From G963674955 sp963674955 (GTDB lineage Bacteria > Desulfobacterota > Desulfovibrionia > Desulfovibrionales > Desulfovibrionaceae), in NCBI GenBank assembly GCA_963674955.2, contig CAXXKR010000001.1, forward strand, positions 930,001 through 994,000: a DNA stretch of 64,000 nt. Reading direction: 5' to 3'. Every line of letters starts with the position of its first letter. Position 1 is the first letter of the stretch. Both the position numbers and the translations under genes were made by a program. The notes under the pieces are model-generated. The model was not told where the DNA came from. It searched no databases and saw only the letters and a program-made list of their open reading frames with translations. This document shows positions 24,291 through 31,494 of the stretch, in pieces.

Positions 24291-25978
24291 AACGACATTT
24301 GTCAATAGCCGTAGGCATGGCGCTTGTTTTGGGGTTGTTTTTGGCCCAGGCGGTCATTGCCGGTGCGGTCACGGAAGCGCCCGGTCGGGCAATGGCCAGG
24401 CAGGCCATAATGGTTGAGCCCACGCCCATCACGGCCGACCATTCAAAGTTCAAGGAGTTGCAGTTCGATCCGGAGGAGCAAAAGGGTTTCTCAGGGCCGG
24501 AAGTGACCAAGACCTGTCTGGGCTGCCATAATCTGGCCTCCCTGCAGTTCCACAAGACCATCCACTGGACCTGGAAAGACCCCCTGTCCGATCCCGAGCG
24601 CAAGATCGGCAAGGGAGCGCTTACGGTCAACAACTTCTGCGTGGCCCTGCCTTCCAACGAGGCCCGGTGTACTTCCTGTCACGCCGGATTCGGCTGGAAG
24701 GGCAAGGATTTTGATTTTAACGACCCCGAAAAGATCGACTGTCTGGTCTGTCACGAAAAGACCGGCTCCTACAAAAAGTTCCCGGCAGGAGCGGGCTTTC
24801 CGGCTCCCTATGTCGAGGACCCCGACAATCCCGGCAAGCAGAAGGGCGTTCCCTTCGGCGGTCAGACTTTCCTTGCGCCGGACTGGGCCAAGGTGGCGCA
24901 GAGCATCGGCCGTCCGGACAGGCATAATTGCGGAACCTGCCACTTCTACGGCGGTGGCGGCGACGCGGTAAAGCATGGCGATCTCGATTCCTCCATGTCC
25001 AATCCCAACAAGATGCTGGACGTGCATATGGGCGACAAGGAATCCGGCGGCCAGGACTTCACCTGCACCCGCTGTCATACGACCAAGGCCCATGACGTTG
25101 CGGGGCGCATCTATTCCAACCCGGCCATGATGGACAGGAAAAGTCTCGTGGAGCACGACCTGCAGCCCAAGATCATGTGCGAGTCCTGCCATACGGCCAC
25201 TCCGCACAAGGCCGGTTCCAAGCCCAACGACCACACGGACAAGGTGGCCTGCCAGAGTTGCCATATTCCGGAATTCGCCAGGGTCCATCCCACCAAGATG
25301 AACTGGGACTGGTCAACGGCCGGGAAGAAGAATGCCGAGGGCAAGCCCTTTGCCAAGAAGGGCGAGCTGGGCAAGCCCGTGTACGATACCAAAAAGGGTG
25401 ATTTCATCTGGAAAAAGAATGTCGTGCCGGAGTACTACTGGTTCAACGGCGCAATGACCGTGACCACGGCCGAGGACAAGGTCGATCCCACGGCCGAAGT
25501 CAGGCTGCAATGGCCCATAGGGGACATGAAGGACCCCAATTCCAGGATCATGCCCTTCAAGGTTCATCGCGGCAAGACGCCCTACGACACGGTGAACATG
25601 ACCATGGCCATCCCTCATCTTTTCCCCAAGGGCAAGGATGACAAGACAGCCTACTGGAAGTTCTATGACTGGAAGAAGGCCCTGGATGCGGGCATGGAAT
25701 ACGTCGGACTGCCCCATTCCGGACAGTACGAATTCGCGGAAACCGCCTATGCCTATCCCACCACGCATATGGTCGCGCCCAAGGAGAACTCCCTGAATTG
25801 CGAGGCCTGCCACAACAAGCAAGGGCGTCTGGCCAATCTGGCCGGATTCTACATGCCCGGCAGGGACAGCGTGAACGTGGTGGACTACCTGGGCTGGGCC
25901 GGAGTGGTTATCGCCCTGTTGGCCGTCGCCATTCACGGCATCGTGCGAATGATCTCCATATCCAGGAGGGAAGGATAA
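24287..25978 (+). CDS. Membrane-anchored octaheme cytochrome c
   Basis: A 563-residue exported multiheme cytochrome. It has an N-terminal signal peptide (MKRHLSIAVGMALVLGLFLA), eight CxxCH heme sites, and a C-terminal membrane helix (about 536-555). The sites in order are CLGCH, CTSCH, CLVCH, CGTCH, CTRCH, CESCH, CQSCH and CEACH. The spacing with a long heme-free stretch before the eighth site resembles the octaheme tetrathionate-reductase-like family. The protein sits in the periplasm and should exchange electrons with the Tat-exported iron-sulfur subunit and the membrane cytochromes. The physiological substrate or partner is unknown. Confidence 0.92.
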   Translation: MKRHLSIAVGMALVLGLFLAQAVIAGAVTEAPGRAMARQAIMVEPTPITADHSKFKELQFDPEEQKGFSGPEVTKTCLGCHNLASLQFHKTIHWTWKDPLSDPERKIGKGALTVNNFCVALPSNEARCTSCHAGFGWKGKDFDFNDPEKIDCLVCHEKTGSYKKFPAGAGFPAPYVEDPDNPGKQKGVPFGGQTFLAPDWAKVAQSIGRPDRHNCGTCHFYGGGGDAVKHGDLDSSMSNPNKMLDVHMGDKESGGQDFTCTRCHTTKAHDVAGRIYSNPAMMDRKSLVEHDLQPKIMCESCHTATPHKAGSKPNDHTDKVACQSCHIPEFARVHPTKMNWDWSTAGKKNAEGKPFAKKGELGKPVYDTKKGDFIWKKNVVPEYYWFNGAMTVTTAEDKVDPTAEVRLQWPIGDMKDPNSRIMPFKVHRGKTPYDTVNMTMAIPHLFPKGKDDKTAYWKFYDWKKALDAGMEYVGLPHSGQYEFAETAYAYPTTHMVAPKENSLNCEACHNKQGRLANLAGFYMPGRDSVNVVDYLGWAGVVIALLAVAIHGIVRMISISRREG

Positions 25979-25981
25979 GCC

Positions 25982-26650
25982 ATGACGCAACTCAACATGA
26001 AGAAAATATACCTTTATTCCAAGTTCGAAAGGTTCTGGCACTGGATTCAGGCCATCCTGATCAGCATGCTGTTGATCACCGGCTTCGAGATTCACGGGGC
26101 CTACGAGCTTTTCGGCTTCTCAAGGGCCGAGGAACTGCACAGCCTGTTCGGCATCAGCTGGGTCATTCTGTACATCTTCATCGTCTTCTGGCTTCTGACC
26201 ACGGGACAATGGAAGCAGTACATACCCACCACCAAGCGGCTGTTCAACGTGGTCCGCTACTATGCCTACGGCATCTTCCACGGCGAACCGCATCCGGTGC
26301 AGAAGAAGCCCGAGGCCAAGCACAACCCCCTGCAGAGGCTGACCTATCTGGGGCTGGCTTCGCTGCTCATCCCCATCATGCTCTGCACCGGGCTGCTCTA
26401 TTACTACTATAACGACTGGCAGGCCTGGGGCCTGGGCTTCCTGGGCCTGGGAACCGTGGCCACATTGCACGTCATCTGCGCCTTCATGATCCTCATTTTC
26501 TACATCGTGCACGTCTACATGACCACCACCGGCCATTCCCTGACCGCCCACGTGGCAGCCATGTTCACCGGCTGGGAGGAAGTCATGGACGAGGACGCGG
26601 TGGAGGACTGGGAACGCGCGGAAAAAAGAGACGGCGTCAGCTCCTCCTGA
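25982..26650 (+). CDS. Membrane cytochrome b subunit (cytochrome b561 / Ni-Fe hydrogenase b type)
   Basis: A 222-residue inner-membrane protein with four main helices. Heme-ligand-type histidines are seen in FERFWHWIQAILI (about 13-25), HSLFGISWVIL (about 46-56) and TLHVICAFMILIFYIVHVYM (about 161-180). It most likely passes electrons between the menaquinone pool and the periplasmic octaheme and iron-sulfur subunits. It starts three bases after the cytochrome c stop with GGAGGGAAGGA upstream. It is the last gene of the operon; a strong terminator follows at 26674. Confidence 0.88.
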   Translation: MTQLNMKKIYLYSKFERFWHWIQAILISMLLITGFEIHGAYELFGFSRAEELHSLFGISWVILYIFIVFWLLTTGQWKQYIPTTKRLFNVVRYYAYGIFHGEPHPVQKKPEAKHNPLQRLTYLGLASLLIPIMLCTGLLYYYYNDWQAWGLGFLGLGTVATLHVICAFMILIFYIVHVYMTTTGHSLTAHVAAMFTGWEEVMDEDAVEDWERAEKRDGVSSS

Positions 26651-26673
26651 GGAAGGGGGATTGTTACACTCTT

Positions 26674-26703
26674 GGGGGAGCCATGCGGCTCCCCCTCTTT
26701 TTT
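26674..26703 (+). terminator. Terminator of the octaheme cytochrome operon
   Basis: A perfect nine-pair stem (26674-26682 with 26687-26695) with a four-base loop is followed by TCTTTTTT. Confidence 0.92.
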
Positions 26704-26846
26704 GCCGGTCAGAGGCAAGCGGTTTGCCTGGCCCGGTTGAAAGGTCTGGAGGTTTGGATTATTCAAGTTCCGGAAGGTGTGATGTTTGCCGGAACAGGCG
26801 CGGATGGCGCCCGGTCATGAAATCAATATAAGCCTCAGGGGTTCCA

Positions 26847-27470
26847 ATGGTCGGCACTGAACAGGAAACGTTTTGGCAGGGCGATTTCGGGGATGAATAC
26901 ATCGAGCGCAACCGGTATCAGGCCGAGCAGCTGCTGGTGTCCAACACCGCCCTGTTTTCCAGGATTCTTTCCCGCGCCGGAAAGGTGAAAAGCGTCATCG
27001 AGTTCGGAGCCAACGTGGGCCAGAATATCATGGCCCTTTCCAGGCTCATTCCGGACGGGGATTTCGAGGCCGTGGAGATCAACGCCAAGGCCGCCTCGCT
27101 TTTCGAGAGAAACGCGCCCGGGGCCACCCTGCACCGCAGTTCCATTCTCGATTTCAGCACGGACAGGACCTTCGACATGGTGCTGATCAAGGGCGTGCTC
27201 ATTCACCAGAAACCGGAACGGCTGCCGGACATATACGCGCTTATGCACAAGTGCAGCGCAAGATACGTGGCCGTTGTGGAATACTACAATCCGACGCCCG
27301 TGGAAGTGGACTACCGGGGGCACTCGGAAAGGCTCTACAAGCGCGACTTCGCCGGGGAGATGCTGGACATGTTTCCGGACCTGAGCCTTGCCGACTACGG
27401 CTTCGCCTACCATCGCGACAACAATTTCCCCATCGGGGACATGACCTGGTTCCTGCTGGAAAAGAGCTAG
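26847..27470 (+). CDS. Pseudaminic-acid-biosynthesis-associated type methyltransferase
   Basis: A 207-residue SAM-dependent methyltransferase. The opening TEQETFWQGDFGDEYIERN is the hallmark of the family usually annotated as pseudaminic acid biosynthesis-associated methylase. The SAM site is VIEFGANVGQNI (about 50-61), followed by the acidic EAVEINAKAA. In other genomes such genes sit among surface-sugar or flagellin-glycan clusters; none of those genes is adjacent here. It is bounded by terminators on both sides, so it is monocistronic. The substrate is inferred only from family naming. Confidence 0.8.
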   Translation: MVGTEQETFWQGDFGDEYIERNRYQAEQLLVSNTALFSRILSRAGKVKSVIEFGANVGQNIMALSRLIPDGDFEAVEINAKAASLFERNAPGATLHRSSILDFSTDRTFDMVLIKGVLIHQKPERLPDIYALMHKCSARYVAVVEYYNPTPVEVDYRGHSERLYKRDFAGEMLDMFPDLSLADYGFAYHRDNNFPIGDMTWFLLEKS

Positions 27471-27500
27471 GGAAAGGGAATTGAATCCATCGAATATGAA

Positions 27501-27530
27501 AAGGCCGGGGATTTTCCCCGGCCTTTTCTC
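27501..27530. terminator. Bidirectional terminator between methyltransferase and aminopeptidase genes
   Basis: A perfect eleven-pair stem (27501-27511 with 27515-27525) has A residues before it and TTTCTC-type run after it, so it can serve both convergent genes. Confidence 0.85.
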
Positions 27531-27536
27531 TTTTCG

Positions 27537-28736
27537 CTAGTTTTTGAACTGTCCGTCTTCGTAGATGACCAGCTCTGAGCCGTCCTTGAGTTTGGCCGTG
27601 ACGGTCTTGGGTTCGGTGTTCACCAAATCCCAGTGCAGGGCCGAGTCGTTGAAGCCCAGCTCATCCTTGAGGTTCTGGTCCAGTTTAGACTGGTCCCCGG
27701 CGAATGTGTCGGAGTAGGACGCGCCGACCGCCACGTGGCAGTTGCCGTGGTCCCCGCCGAAGTTCTCGTCGAACAGGGTGTTGGCCATGAAGGTGCTGAT
27801 CTTGGAAAAGCGCTTGTCGGTCAGGGAGAACTCTCCGAGCCTGGACGCGCCGTCGTCCATGGCCAGCTGTTTGCGCACGAAGTTCGCGCCTTCCTCGGCA
27901 TTGGACTTGACAACCCGGCCGTTTTCGAATTCCAGGCGCACGCCCTTGACGTAGTTGCCGGAGCGGTAGGAGGGCTGGTCCGCGTAGTAGACGCCCTTGG
28001 TGCCGCGCCAGTCCGGGGAAAGGAATATTTCGAAGCTGGGTATGTTGTGGCCGGAAACGCCCAGCCATCTGCGCTGCTCGCCGGGAGTCACGGTCAGGTC
28101 CGTGTTCTCCGTCTGGACGCGCAAAGTGTCCACATCCAGGGAATTGAGCCAGGCCTTGACGCTCTCGGCCTCGTTGAAGACCTCGTTCCATTTGGCCGCC
28201 GGGTCGTCCTGGTCCAGGTAGCAGGCCATTTTGATCTGCCGGGCGTATTCGTCCATGGACAGGTTGGCCGATTTGGCCAGGGCTTCCGTGGGATAGGCGC
28301 AAAGGGTCCAGCCGAAGTCGCCGGTCTGTTCGCGTTTTTCAAGGATGTCGCGCAGGAATTTCTTGGCCACCGCCGTGGTGCCGATTTTTTTCGGGTCCAC
28401 CGAGGCCAGGTGCGTAAGCGATGCCGGGGCGATGAGGGAGATCAGGCCGTTGAGGTTCGAGTAGAGGATGTCCTCGCCCGGCGAGACGAATTTCAACTGC
28501 TCGTCGTCCCCCAGGGTGAAGAAGTCCTTTTCCATGCCCGGCGTCAGGTTGGGGCGGGGAATGGGATTCAGTCCCTTTTCCAGGAGCATGGCGAAGATGA
28601 TTCCGGCCAGGGGCTGGGCGTGCAGATCGTAGCGGATGAGCACCGCGTCCCCTTTGGAAAAAGGGTTGGTCCGAGCCGTGCCGAGGCCCCACCAGAGGGC
28701 TTGGGCGTATTTGTTCAGTTCGTCGCGTGTAAACAT
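27537..28736 (-). CDS. M29-family metallo-aminopeptidase
   Basis: M29 aminopeptidases (aminopeptidase T/PepS type) are dimeric two-metal exopeptidases. The 399-residue product has the family's metal and catalytic residues: Glu in IPSFEIFLSPD, Glu in SRLGEFSL, His and Tyr in HGNCHVAVGASY, and His and Asp in SALHWDL. ATG 28736 (MFTRDELNKY) is chosen because an AGGAC ribosome site precedes it; the longer frame begins only with TTG. It has no signal peptide, so it is cytoplasmic peptide turnover. It is convergent with the methyltransferase across a shared terminator. Confidence 0.92.
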   Translation of the reverse strand: MFTRDELNKYAQALWWGLGTARTNPFSKGDAVLIRYDLHAQPLAGIIFAMLLEKGLNPIPRPNLTPGMEKDFFTLGDDEQLKFVSPGEDILYSNLNGLISLIAPASLTHLASVDPKKIGTTAVAKKFLRDILEKREQTGDFGWTLCAYPTEALAKSANLSMDEYARQIKMACYLDQDDPAAKWNEVFNEAESVKAWLNSLDVDTLRVQTENTDLTVTPGEQRRWLGVSGHNIPSFEIFLSPDWRGTKGVYYADQPSYRSGNYVKGVRLEFENGRVVKSNAEEGANFVRKQLAMDDGASRLGEFSLTDKRFSKISTFMANTLFDENFGGDHGNCHVAVGASYSDTFAGDQSKLDQNLKDELGFNDSALHWDLVNTEPKTVTAKLKDGSELVIYEDGQFKN

Positions 28737-28881
28737 GTGCTTTGTCCTGTCCGGTTGAGCGTTGATGTTCAAATGTTACTTAAGAAGTGGCGCGGATTCA
28801 GTCAATACGGACAGGAATGGTTTTATTATCAGCCCGCTATGTTTTTTCGCGAAGATTGTTGGCGGTTTTTGGCCATGTTTC

Positions 28882-28908
28882 TTGACAGGGGCGGTTCGGA
28901 GATATATT
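28882..28908 (+). promoter_or_regulatory. Sigma-70-type promoter for the ferredoxin gene
   Basis: TTGACA (28882-28887) and TATATT (28903-28908) are separated by 15 bases, slightly short of the usual 17. It lies about 110 bp upstream of the ferredoxin start, leaving a leader of roughly 100 nt. Confidence 0.5.
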
Positions 28909-29016
28909 GCCACTTCGTGGTGTGCTTGCTGTTTGGTAACCTGGATTCAGGCCGCCGCAATAAGTGACCTGGACGCGCCTGCCGCGTCTGAGAAATACTA
29001 CTTTTGGAGGGTAAAA

Positions 29017-29205
29017 ATGGGTTATAGGATTACTGTTGACAACGACAAATGTATTGGCGACGGCGAATGCGTCGATGTCTGTCCCGTTGAGGTCTACGAG
29101 CTTCAGGACGGCAAGGCTGTGCCCGTGAACATGGAAGAATGCCTCGGTTGCGAATCCTGCGTCGAAGTATGCGAACAGGACGCCATCACCATCGAGGAAG
29201 AGTAA
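29017..29205 (+). CDS. Ferredoxin, D. africanus Fd III-like (seven-iron type)
   Basis: A 62-residue cytoplasmic electron carrier. The first cluster motif reads CIGDGECVDVCP, with Asp in place of the second cysteine (CxxDxxCxxxCP); this is the known pattern of D. africanus ferredoxin III, which can hold a [3Fe-4S] centre that converts to [4Fe-4S]. The second motif, CLGCESCVEVC, is a normal [4Fe-4S] binder. ATG 29017 follows TTGGAGGG by five bases; the longer upstream open frame is non-coding leader. It is monocistronic, with a promoter before and a terminator after. It could accept electrons from AOR or pyruvate oxidation. Confidence 0.93.
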   Translation: MGYRITVDNDKCIGDGECVDVCPVEVYELQDGKAVPVNMEECLGCESCVEVCEQDAITIEEE

Positions 29206-29226
29206 GGCTCTATAGCTTGTTATCTC

Positions 29227-29268
29227 CAGGCGGGAGCGGTGCGCGGCACTGTTCCCGCCTGTGCTTTT
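29227..29268 (+). terminator. Terminator after the ferredoxin gene
   Basis: A perfect nine-pair stem (29227-29235 with 29253-29261) with a further internal GGTGC/GCAC hairpin is followed by TGCTTTT. Confidence 0.8.
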
Positions 29269-29425
29269 GACCTTGGCGGCAACCGCCGTTCCCTTTTGCG
29301 GCTTTCCATCCCTCATGCCCGCGGGTTGACGGACCCGGAAAAAGCATTACATACACTATTCCAGTTGAACGCGGGTGTCTGGTCTGCTAGGCCTCTGAAT
29401 CCCGACCTTCCCAAGGAGCGGAAAC

Positions 29426-30238
29426 ATGGCATTGGATTTCAGTGAATATTTCAAGAAATACGAAGCGCTTTTGTCCCAGGCTGATTCCCTCTTCAATAAG
29501 ATAGAGCAGGACAGCAAAGGATTGGTCAAATGCGGCAAGGGCTGCTCCGATTGCTGTTACGCCCTGTTCGACCTGAGCCTCGTGGAGGCCGCCTATCTGA
29601 ATCATCATTTCAGAAAAAATTTTTCCGGAGCTGAACTGAGCAGAATCCTTGAACGGGCTGATCAGGCGGATCGTGAGATATACAAGATCAAGAGGGACAT
29701 ATTCAGGGCCAGCCAGGAAGGCAGGGACATGATGGAGATCATGCGCGAAGTGGCCATGCAGAAGGTCCGCTGTCCACTGCTGGGCGATGACGACCTTTGC
29801 GAACTCTACGAGCACAGGCCCCTGACCTGCCGGGTCTACGGGATTCCCACTGCCTTTGGCGGCCAGTCCCATACCTGCAACAGGTCCGGCTTCAAGCCCG
29901 GTGAAAAATATCCCACTGTCAACATTGAAAAATTTCAGGACATGCTCATCGCCCTGAGCAATGAAATGGCCCGCGGACTGGGATCAAGCTATTCGGACAT
30001 CGGAAACGTCCTGGTGCCCGCTTCGATGGCCCTGATGAACGATTACGACGAAGGCTATTTGAATATCAAGGGCGACGGTCCGGGCAAGGGGGCGGCCAAG
30101 CCGCCGAAGACGGAATCCGGAAAGCAGTCCGAGGCCTGCTCCTCGTGCGGACAGGATGAATCCGCCTGCGCCGGCTGTTCCGAGAATTCCTTCACCATGA
30201 CCATCGGCAAGGCCGATGACGACAAGGAGAATGAATAA
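29426..30238 (+). CDS. YkgJ-family cysteine-cluster protein with extra C-terminal Cys motif
   Basis: Proteins of this family (CxxxCxxCC) are predicted Zn or Fe chelators of uncertain role. The 270-residue product has CGKGCSDCCYALFDLS (about 33-48), then CPLLGDDDLCELYEHRPLTC (about 114-133) and RVYGIPTAFGG. An added tail (about 200-270) holds CSSCGQDESACAGC, a second four-cysteine cluster not usual in the family. The ATG start follows GGAGCGGAAAC. It begins a three-gene run with a small conserved protein (start 30243) and a TPR protein (start 30607). Confidence 0.82.
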   Translation: MALDFSEYFKKYEALLSQADSLFNKIEQDSKGLVKCGKGCSDCCYALFDLSLVEAAYLNHHFRKNFSGAELSRILERADQADREIYKIKRDIFRASQEGRDMMEIMREVAMQKVRCPLLGDDDLCELYEHRPLTCRVYGIPTAFGGQSHTCNRSGFKPGEKYPTVNIEKFQDMLIALSNEMARGLGSSYSDIGNVLVPASMALMNDYDEGYLNIKGDGPGKGAAKPPKTESGKQSEACSSCGQDESACAGCSENSFTMTIGKADDDKENE

Positions 30239-30242
30239 GCCC

Positions 30243-30590
30243 ATGAGCGATCTCACCCCGGAGCAGATCGAAGAGCGCAAGCGGCACATGTACGACAACA
30301 TGGCGCCCCGCAGGCGCAAGTTCGTGGACAGGATCGGCTATGAGAACTGGGACCCCTTTCCCATGCCCTTCGATCCCATAGACATCCGCGTCGACGCCAC
30401 CGGGCACACGGCCCAGGAGTTGACCCTGAAGTTCATGGCCGAACGGGGAAAGGGCGTTGGCCCGGATTTCCTGCCGGCCATAACCGAGTTCACCATCACA
30501 TTGGTCAGCAATCCGGAGCGGATCAGGCCTTTGTTCGAATTTTGCCATTGGTACAGAGAGCAATTGGAAAATAGAGGATTGAAACTCTAA
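30243..30590 (+). CDS. Small conserved-type hypothetical protein
   Basis: I do not recognise a named family for this 115-residue protein. It begins MSDLTPEQIEERKRHMYDNM and contains WDPFPMPFDPIDIR and a charged, helical C-terminal half. No signal peptide or membrane segment is present. The start could be ATG 30231 or 30243; 30243 allows proper distance from the AAGGAG at 30225, while 30231 would be too close. It sits between the YkgJ-type and TPR genes with short gaps, so it is probably cotranscribed and functionally tied to them. Confidence 0.68.
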   Translation: MSDLTPEQIEERKRHMYDNMAPRRRKFVDRIGYENWDPFPMPFDPIDIRVDATGHTAQELTLKFMAERGKGVGPDFLPAITEFTITLVSNPERIRPLFEFCHWYREQLENRGLKL

Positions 30591-30606
30591 AAAACAAGGA
30601 TACGAC

Positions 30607-31236
30607 ATGGCCGAGCAATTCGACAATATTGAAGACTATATCGCCGACCTCAAGGCCCAGTTGGTCAAGGCGCCCCAGTGCGGCAACACTCACTACAATT
30701 TAGGAGTGGCGCTTTTGTCCACCCGCAATTTCATGGAAGCGGAGCGGGAGTTTCTGGAGGCGGTCGGGAATTCTCCGAAGATGGCCGAGGCCTATGTTCA
30801 GCTCGGCGGCATCGCTTTGCAGCGCGGGGACATGGAAGGCTGCCTGAACTACAATATCCAGGCAACTCAGCAGCGGCCCTTTTTCGCCGTGCCCTGGGGC
30901 AATATCGGTTTCGTCCAGCTGCAGCAGGGCGACACGGACAAGGCGCTCGCCTCCCTGCAAAAGGCGTTGAAATACGACCCCAATTTCGTACAGGCCCTGG
31001 CCACCATAGGCAGCGCCTATTATACCTTGGGCGAACTGGACGATGCGGTCAAGAATCTCAAGAAGGCCGTGGAGATCGAAGCGCGTTTCGGCCCCGCCTG
31101 GAACAATCTGGCCCTTTGCCACGCGGACAAGGGCGAATGGGACAAGGCCGCCGAATGCATTGAAAAGGCCAAGGAATCGGGGTACGCTGTGCCCGAAGAG
31201 TTTGCCGCAGAAGTTCAGGAGAACCTCTCCAAATAG
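30607..31236 (+). CDS. TPR-repeat protein
   Basis: A 209-residue soluble protein made of about five tetratricopeptide repeats from residue 25 on (for example EAEREFLEAVGNSPKMAEAY, KALASLQKALKYDPNFVQAL, DAVKNLKKAVEIEARFGPAW). The repeats show the usual small-residue positions, so it is a protein-interaction platform. It is 16 bp after the preceding small gene with AAGGATACGAC upstream, closing the YkgJ-hypothetical-TPR unit. The partner is unknown. Confidence 0.85.
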   Translation: MAEQFDNIEDYIADLKAQLVKAPQCGNTHYNLGVALLSTRNFMEAEREFLEAVGNSPKMAEAYVQLGGIALQRGDMEGCLNYNIQATQQRPFFAVPWGNIGFVQLQQGDTDKALASLQKALKYDPNFVQALATIGSAYYTLGELDDAVKNLKKAVEIEARFGPAWNNLALCHADKGEWDKAAECIEKAKESGYAVPEEFAAEVQENLSK

Positions 31237-31348
31237 CGAACGGGCCGTGAAGCCGGAAATTTTGTTCGGCCGGAGAATTATTGGAATATTCAGCTTGACA
31301 ATGATCAGGCCTGAATATAAATAAATTTTCCCTTCACGCAAGGGATGA

Positions 31349-31423
31349 AGGCGCGTAGCTCAGGGGGAGAGCATTTGCTTGACGTGCAAAGGGTCGTGGG
31401 TTCAAATCCCTCCGCGCCTACCA
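31349..31423 (+). tRNA. tRNA-Val (anticodon GAC)
   Basis: A 75-base gene with encoded CCA. The acceptor arms AGGCGCG and CGCGCCT pair fully, the D arm is GCTC...GAGC, the anticodon loop TTGACGT gives GAC, and the T loop is TTCAAAT. It lies directly upstream of thrS. Confidence 0.95.
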
Positions 31424-31432
31424 GAAGACGAC

Positions 31433-31467
31433 CGAAAGGGAGGCCCCGGCCTCCCTTTCGTTGTATT
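31433..31467 (+). terminator. Hairpin between tRNA-Val and thrS (terminator or attenuator)
   Basis: A perfect thirteen-pair stem (31433-31445 with 31448-31460) with a very tight loop is followed by TTGTATT. The T tract is weak, so it may act as a processing or attenuation element for the downstream thrS operon rather than a full stop. Confidence 0.6.
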
Positions 31468-31494
31468 AACGCATTTTAAAAATTGGAGTTGGCT

